Below, in pieces: positions 6,579-8,728 of a stretch of 8,728 bases of DNA; positions within the stretch are counted from its first letter, which is position 1, and each line of letters begins with the position of its first letter. The stretch comes from CAZBUB01 sp964494985 (GTDB taxonomy: Bacteria; Desulfobacterota; Desulfovibrionia; Desulfovibrionales; Desulfothermaceae), in assembly GCA_964494985.1 (NCBI GenBank), contig CAZBUB010000077.1, positions 1 through 8,728 of the forward strand, written 5' to 3'. The position numbers and the translations under genes are program-made. The notes below the pieces were generated by a model. That model was not told the origin of the DNA. It made no database searches and saw nothing but the letters and a program-made list of their open reading frames with translations.

Positions 6579-7571
6579 ATGTCAGAAGCTGAAATGAGAC
6601 AGCGGGAGCTGGAGTTCCAGGATATGGATTTGGCTCGGGAGCTTTTCGGACCGGATGGGAAGAACCTGAGCCTGCTCCAGGAAAGGCTGGATGTGCAGGC
6701 CAATAGCAGGGGCGGCAATCTGACTTTGAGTGCTAGAGATGAAAAGCATTTGCAGCAGGCCTGCAATTGTCTGCTGCAAATGTATGAGCTGCTCAGAGCA
6801 GGACACAAGCTGTATCCTCAGGATATGGAGAGTGCTTTGAATCTCTTGTCCCAGGAACCGGGGGCTGATTTGAAGTCCTTTTTCCAGGATTCAGTGTTCG
6901 CGGTATCCCGCAAAAAGACAGTAAGCCCCAGGACTCTCAGCCAGCGGGTTTATCTGCAGGCCATAAGAGACAAGGAGCTGGTCTTTGGCATCGGCCCAGC
7001 TGGTACAGGCAAGACCTATTTGGCTGTGGCCATGGCTGTGGCCTATCTGATGCAAAACAAGGTCAAAAGGCTGATCCTAACCAGGCCTGCTCTAGAAGCT
7101 GGGGAGAAGCTGGGTTTTCTGCCTGGGGATATCCAGGAGAAGATCAATCCCTATTTGCGGCCCCTTTACGATGCCCTGCACGATATGCTGGAGCCCCTCA
7201 AGGTGCAGGAGATGCTGGAGACTGGGGTGATAGAGATTGCGCCTTTGGCTTTTATGAGGGGCAGAACTTTGAACAGGGCCTTTATCATCCTGGATGAGGC
7301 CCAGAATACCACCCCGGAGCAAATGAAGATGTTCTTGACCCGGATGGGCTTTGGCTCCAAGGCATTGGTCACGGGGGACATCACCCAGATTGATCTGCCT
7401 GCCAAGGCCACCTCCGGTCTGATCCAGGCCAGGGATGTGCTGCAGGGCATGGGAGATGTGCAGTTTGTGCACTTCAGCCAGCAGGATGTGATCAGGCACG
7501 CCCTGGTAGGCAAGATAGTTCAGGCCTACGAGGAGTATCAAGGCAGTCAGGAAACAGGGGACGGGAATTAG
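6579..7571 (+). CDS. phoH: PhoH-like ATPase (YbeZ family)
   Basis: A 330-residue PhoH-family P-loop ATPase, related to the N-terminal half of superfamily I helicases. The N-terminal segment (RELEFQDMDLARELFGPDGKN) has the usual YbeZ form with a KH-like fold, followed by a basic linker and the SPRTLSQRVYLQAI segment that opens the ATPase domain. Walker A GPAGTGKT is at 139-146, Walker B FIILDEAQ at 235-242, and the further motif VTGDITQIDLP near 265-275. Family members act in RNA metabolism, and YbeZ interacts with the rRNA-processing enzyme YbeY, encoded here 2 bases downstream. The ATG start at 6579 is preferred because family similarity begins just after it; a TTG at 6516 would add 21 unrelated residues. 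The protein is complete and normal in length. Confidence 0.93.
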   Translation: MSEAEMRQRELEFQDMDLARELFGPDGKNLSLLQERLDVQANSRGGNLTLSARDEKHLQQACNCLLQMYELLRAGHKLYPQDMESALNLLSQEPGADLKSFFQDSVFAVSRKKTVSPRTLSQRVYLQAIRDKELVFGIGPAGTGKTYLAVAMAVAYLMQNKVKRLILTRPALEAGEKLGFLPGDIQEKINPYLRPLYDALHDMLEPLKVQEMLETGVIEIAPLAFMRGRTLNRAFIILDEAQNTTPEQMKMFLTRMGFGSKALVTGDITQIDLPAKATSGLIQARDVLQGMGDVQFVHFSQQDVIRHALVGKIVQAYEEYQGSQETGDGN

Positions 7572-7573
7572 GG

Positions 7574-8032
7574 TTGGGACCTGTTGCTATAGTTTTATTT
7601 ATGCAAGATCCAAATGTGCAAAGAAAGAGTGGCTGGTACAGCCCCTGGTCCAGGCAGGAGCTCAGGCTTCTGCTCCCCAGGGCTATGGAGCTTGTGGGCA
7701 AGCCAGACTCTTTTGTGGAGCTACGTCTCTGCGGGGACTGGGAGATCGCCAGGCTGAACCAGGAGTATCTGGGCCTGCCGGGCCCCACTAATGTGCTTAG
7801 CTTCCCCTGCCAGGAGGCAACAGATACGCAACAGGGGCTTTTGGGCCAGATCTGCATCTCCCTGCCTGCAGTAAAGCGCGAGTCTGTGCTCTATGCCCAG
7901 GAGCCCAGGCAGCACATGCTCAGGCTACTCATGCACGGCATCCTGCATCTGGCTGGGTATTCGCACGGAGAGCTGATGCAGGCCCTGACCGAGCAGGGAG
8001 TGCAGGAGCTGGATATGGGAAGATGGACCTGA
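7574..8032 (+). CDS. ybeY: Endoribonuclease YbeY (16S rRNA maturation factor)
   Basis: A 152-residue single-domain metal-dependent endoribonuclease involved in 16S rRNA 3'-end maturation and ribosome quality control. The zinc-binding triad is intact: H121, H125 and H131 in HGILHLAGYSH. The core segment PTNVLSFP is at 71-78 and EIARLNQEYLG before it. Two positions differ from the E. coli type. Ser130 replaces the usual Asp in GYDH, and Leu66 stands where E. coli has the conserved Arg of its YRG segment. The proposed start is TTG at 7574, 2 bases after the phoH stop, because it keeps the first beta strand (VAIVLFMQ) expected in the fold. The ATG at 7601 would cut into that strand and has no ribosome binding site. 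The gene is translationally tied to phoH, and the pairing is standard. It is the last intact gene before the fragment region. Confidence 0.9.
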   Translation: MGPVAIVLFMQDPNVQRKSGWYSPWSRQELRLLLPRAMELVGKPDSFVELRLCGDWEIARLNQEYLGLPGPTNVLSFPCQEATDTQQGLLGQICISLPAVKRESVLYAQEPRQHMLRLLMHGILHLAGYSHGELMQALTEQGVQELDMGRWT

Positions 8033-8139
8033 CCTGGCAAAAAGGAGCAGGACCTGCAGTTCCTGGTCACCCCGGTGATCCAGAGCAGCACCTTTTACCA
8101 CTTCTACTTTAAGTGTACAAGGACAGTCCTTATCAGGAT
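8033..8139. other. Unassigned stretch between ybeY and the activator remnant
   Basis: About 107 bases without a recognisable gene. One frame reads through as DLQFLVTPVIQSSTFYHFYF, which looks protein-like, but I cannot assign it to a family. The other frames stop quickly. GGTCACC CC GGTGATCC (near 8064-8080) is a near-palindrome without a T-run. Probably further gene debris. Confidence 0.35.
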
Positions 8140-8530
8140 CTGCAGGACCAAAGGCTGGAGAGGCTGGGCTCCGGAAAGGGCGTTCAGGTGGATGTCCGGG
8201 TCCTGGCTGCCACTAACAAGGATTTGGAGCAGGAGATACATTCCGGGAGCTTCAGGGAGGATCTCTTTTATTGCTTGAACGTGATTGCCATAAAGCTGCC
8301 ATCATTGCGGGAGCGGGGTAATGACATCGCCGTCTTGGCCAGGCATTTTCTGCAATACTACGCCCAGGAGCAGAGCAAGCAGATCACCGAGATCATTCCC
8401 AGGGCCATGCGGGCCCTCTTGGAATATGACTGGCCGGGCATGTCCGGGAGCTGGAGAATGTCATTGAACAGGCAGTAGTCCTGGGCAAAGGGGGCAGGAT
8501 TGGTCTGGAGGATCTGCGTCAGGCCATCTG
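8140..8530 (+). pseudogene. Frameshifted C-terminal fragment of a sigma-54-dependent (NtrC-family) activator
   Basis: From 8140 the frame reads as the second half of a sigma-54 AAA+ activator domain: LQDQRLERLGSGK, VDVRVLAATNKDLE (sensor I region), FREDLFYCLNV, LPSLRERGNDI and EYDWPG. The receiver or sensor domain, Walker A, GAFTGA loop and Walker B that should precede this are absent. At 8440 one base is missing after WPG, and the frame that carries on from 8442 restores VRELENVIEQAVVLGKGG and IGLEDLRQAI. The original frame would stop at 8476-8478. In the FREDLxxRLNV motif, the normally conserved Arg (a likely arginine finger) is Cys (TGC at 8272-8274), one transition from CGC. The truncation, frameshift and lost residue agree on a dead gene. 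A sequencing error could explain the missing base but not the missing N-terminal part. No helix-turn-helix domain follows. Confidence 0.88.
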
Positions 8531-8728
8531 GTCAGCAGTCTGCACAGGCTGCGTGTGGACCATGCCAAGCTCTTTGTAGGCCCTTACCAGCTGGCTGCTC
8601 CGCCTTTTGGCTCTGTATATCTTGAGCAGAGGCAGACCTTGATGGGGGAATCCACACAAATGGTCAAGGAGCTGTACAGGCAGGCAGGACTGGAAATGGA
8701 TCCTGAGTACAACAGCCCTGCAGACCAT
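8531..8728 (+). pseudogene. N-terminally truncated TorD/DmsD-family molybdoenzyme chaperone, runs off the window
   Basis: The frame starting at 8531 gives 66 residues, VSSLHRLRVDHAKLF and onward, with LFVGPYQLAAPPFGSVYLE, then LMGESTQMVKELYRQAGLEM, ending at the window edge. This is the pattern of TorD-family (PF02613) chaperones, which guard and insert the cofactor of molybdenum or tungsten oxidoreductases before Tat export. In the family the LFVGP-like motif usually lies some 60 or more residues into the protein, and here those residues are missing. Upstream in the same frame is only the out-of-frame activator sequence (GSSPGQRGQDWSGG), and there is no start codon with a ribosome binding site; GTG at 8555 is the only candidate. 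It is in a different frame from both parts of the activator fragment. If the rest of the gene is intact beyond the window it is still most likely non-functional. Confidence 0.75.

Noticed and set aside
7092..7541. 149-codon minus-strand frame opposite phoH
   Set aside because: Antisense to the PhoH ATPase core with intact Walker motifs; no supporting start signals.
8519..8728. Minus-strand open frame at the right edge
   Set aside because: The plus-strand frame over the same bases has a clear TorD-family pattern, so the minus-strand frame is its shadow.

Overview
This is bacterial chromosome sequence with ordinary housekeeping genes on the left and in the middle, and decaying gene fragments at the right end. 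The gene set is DksA, an RqcH/NFACT protein, MoaA, Pit with a DUF47 partner, a half-size GDT1 protein, PhoH and YbeY. Together with a TorD-type chaperone remnant and a sigma-54 activator remnant, this suggests an anaerobic Gram-negative. The protein style (short NFACT protein, YbeY with a PTNVLSFP core, TorD remnant with an LFVGP motif) reminds me of Desulfovibrio-like sulfate reducers. That placement is an impression from memory, not a computed result.

Layout: (1) 1-54, the 5' part of a tRNA-Gly(GCC) on the minus strand, cut by the window edge, with a likely promoter at 80-108. (2) 300-3295, three plus-strand genes closely spaced: dksA, an NFACT/RqcH-like gene and moaA. (3) 3296-3556, a convergent gap that starts with a degenerate 7-bp tandem repeat. 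(4) 3557-6397, three minus-strand genes: half-size GDT1-type transporter, phosphate permease Pit, and DUF47/PhoU-like protein. Between the last two lies a 521-bp non-coding gap holding nested inverted repeats that look like a small palindromic mobile or REP-like element. (5) 6579-8032, phoH (ybeZ) and ybeY, nearly touching. (6) 8033-8728, no intact gene: an unassigned stretch, a frameshifted C-terminal piece of a sigma-54-dependent activator, then a TorD-like chaperone without its N-terminus.

How the genes fit together: DksA and the RqcH-like protein link transcription control and ribosome quality control. MoaA starts molybdopterin synthesis, and a TorD-type chaperone would normally serve a molybdenum enzyme, although here only a fragment is present. 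Pit and DUF47 are a standard phosphate-uptake pair. PhoH and YbeY are a standard RNA and ribosome-maturation pair. I found no defence system, CRISPR array, prophage or intact insertion sequence. The least explained parts are the nested inverted repeats at 4397-4659 and the mosaic of gene fragments after 8032.
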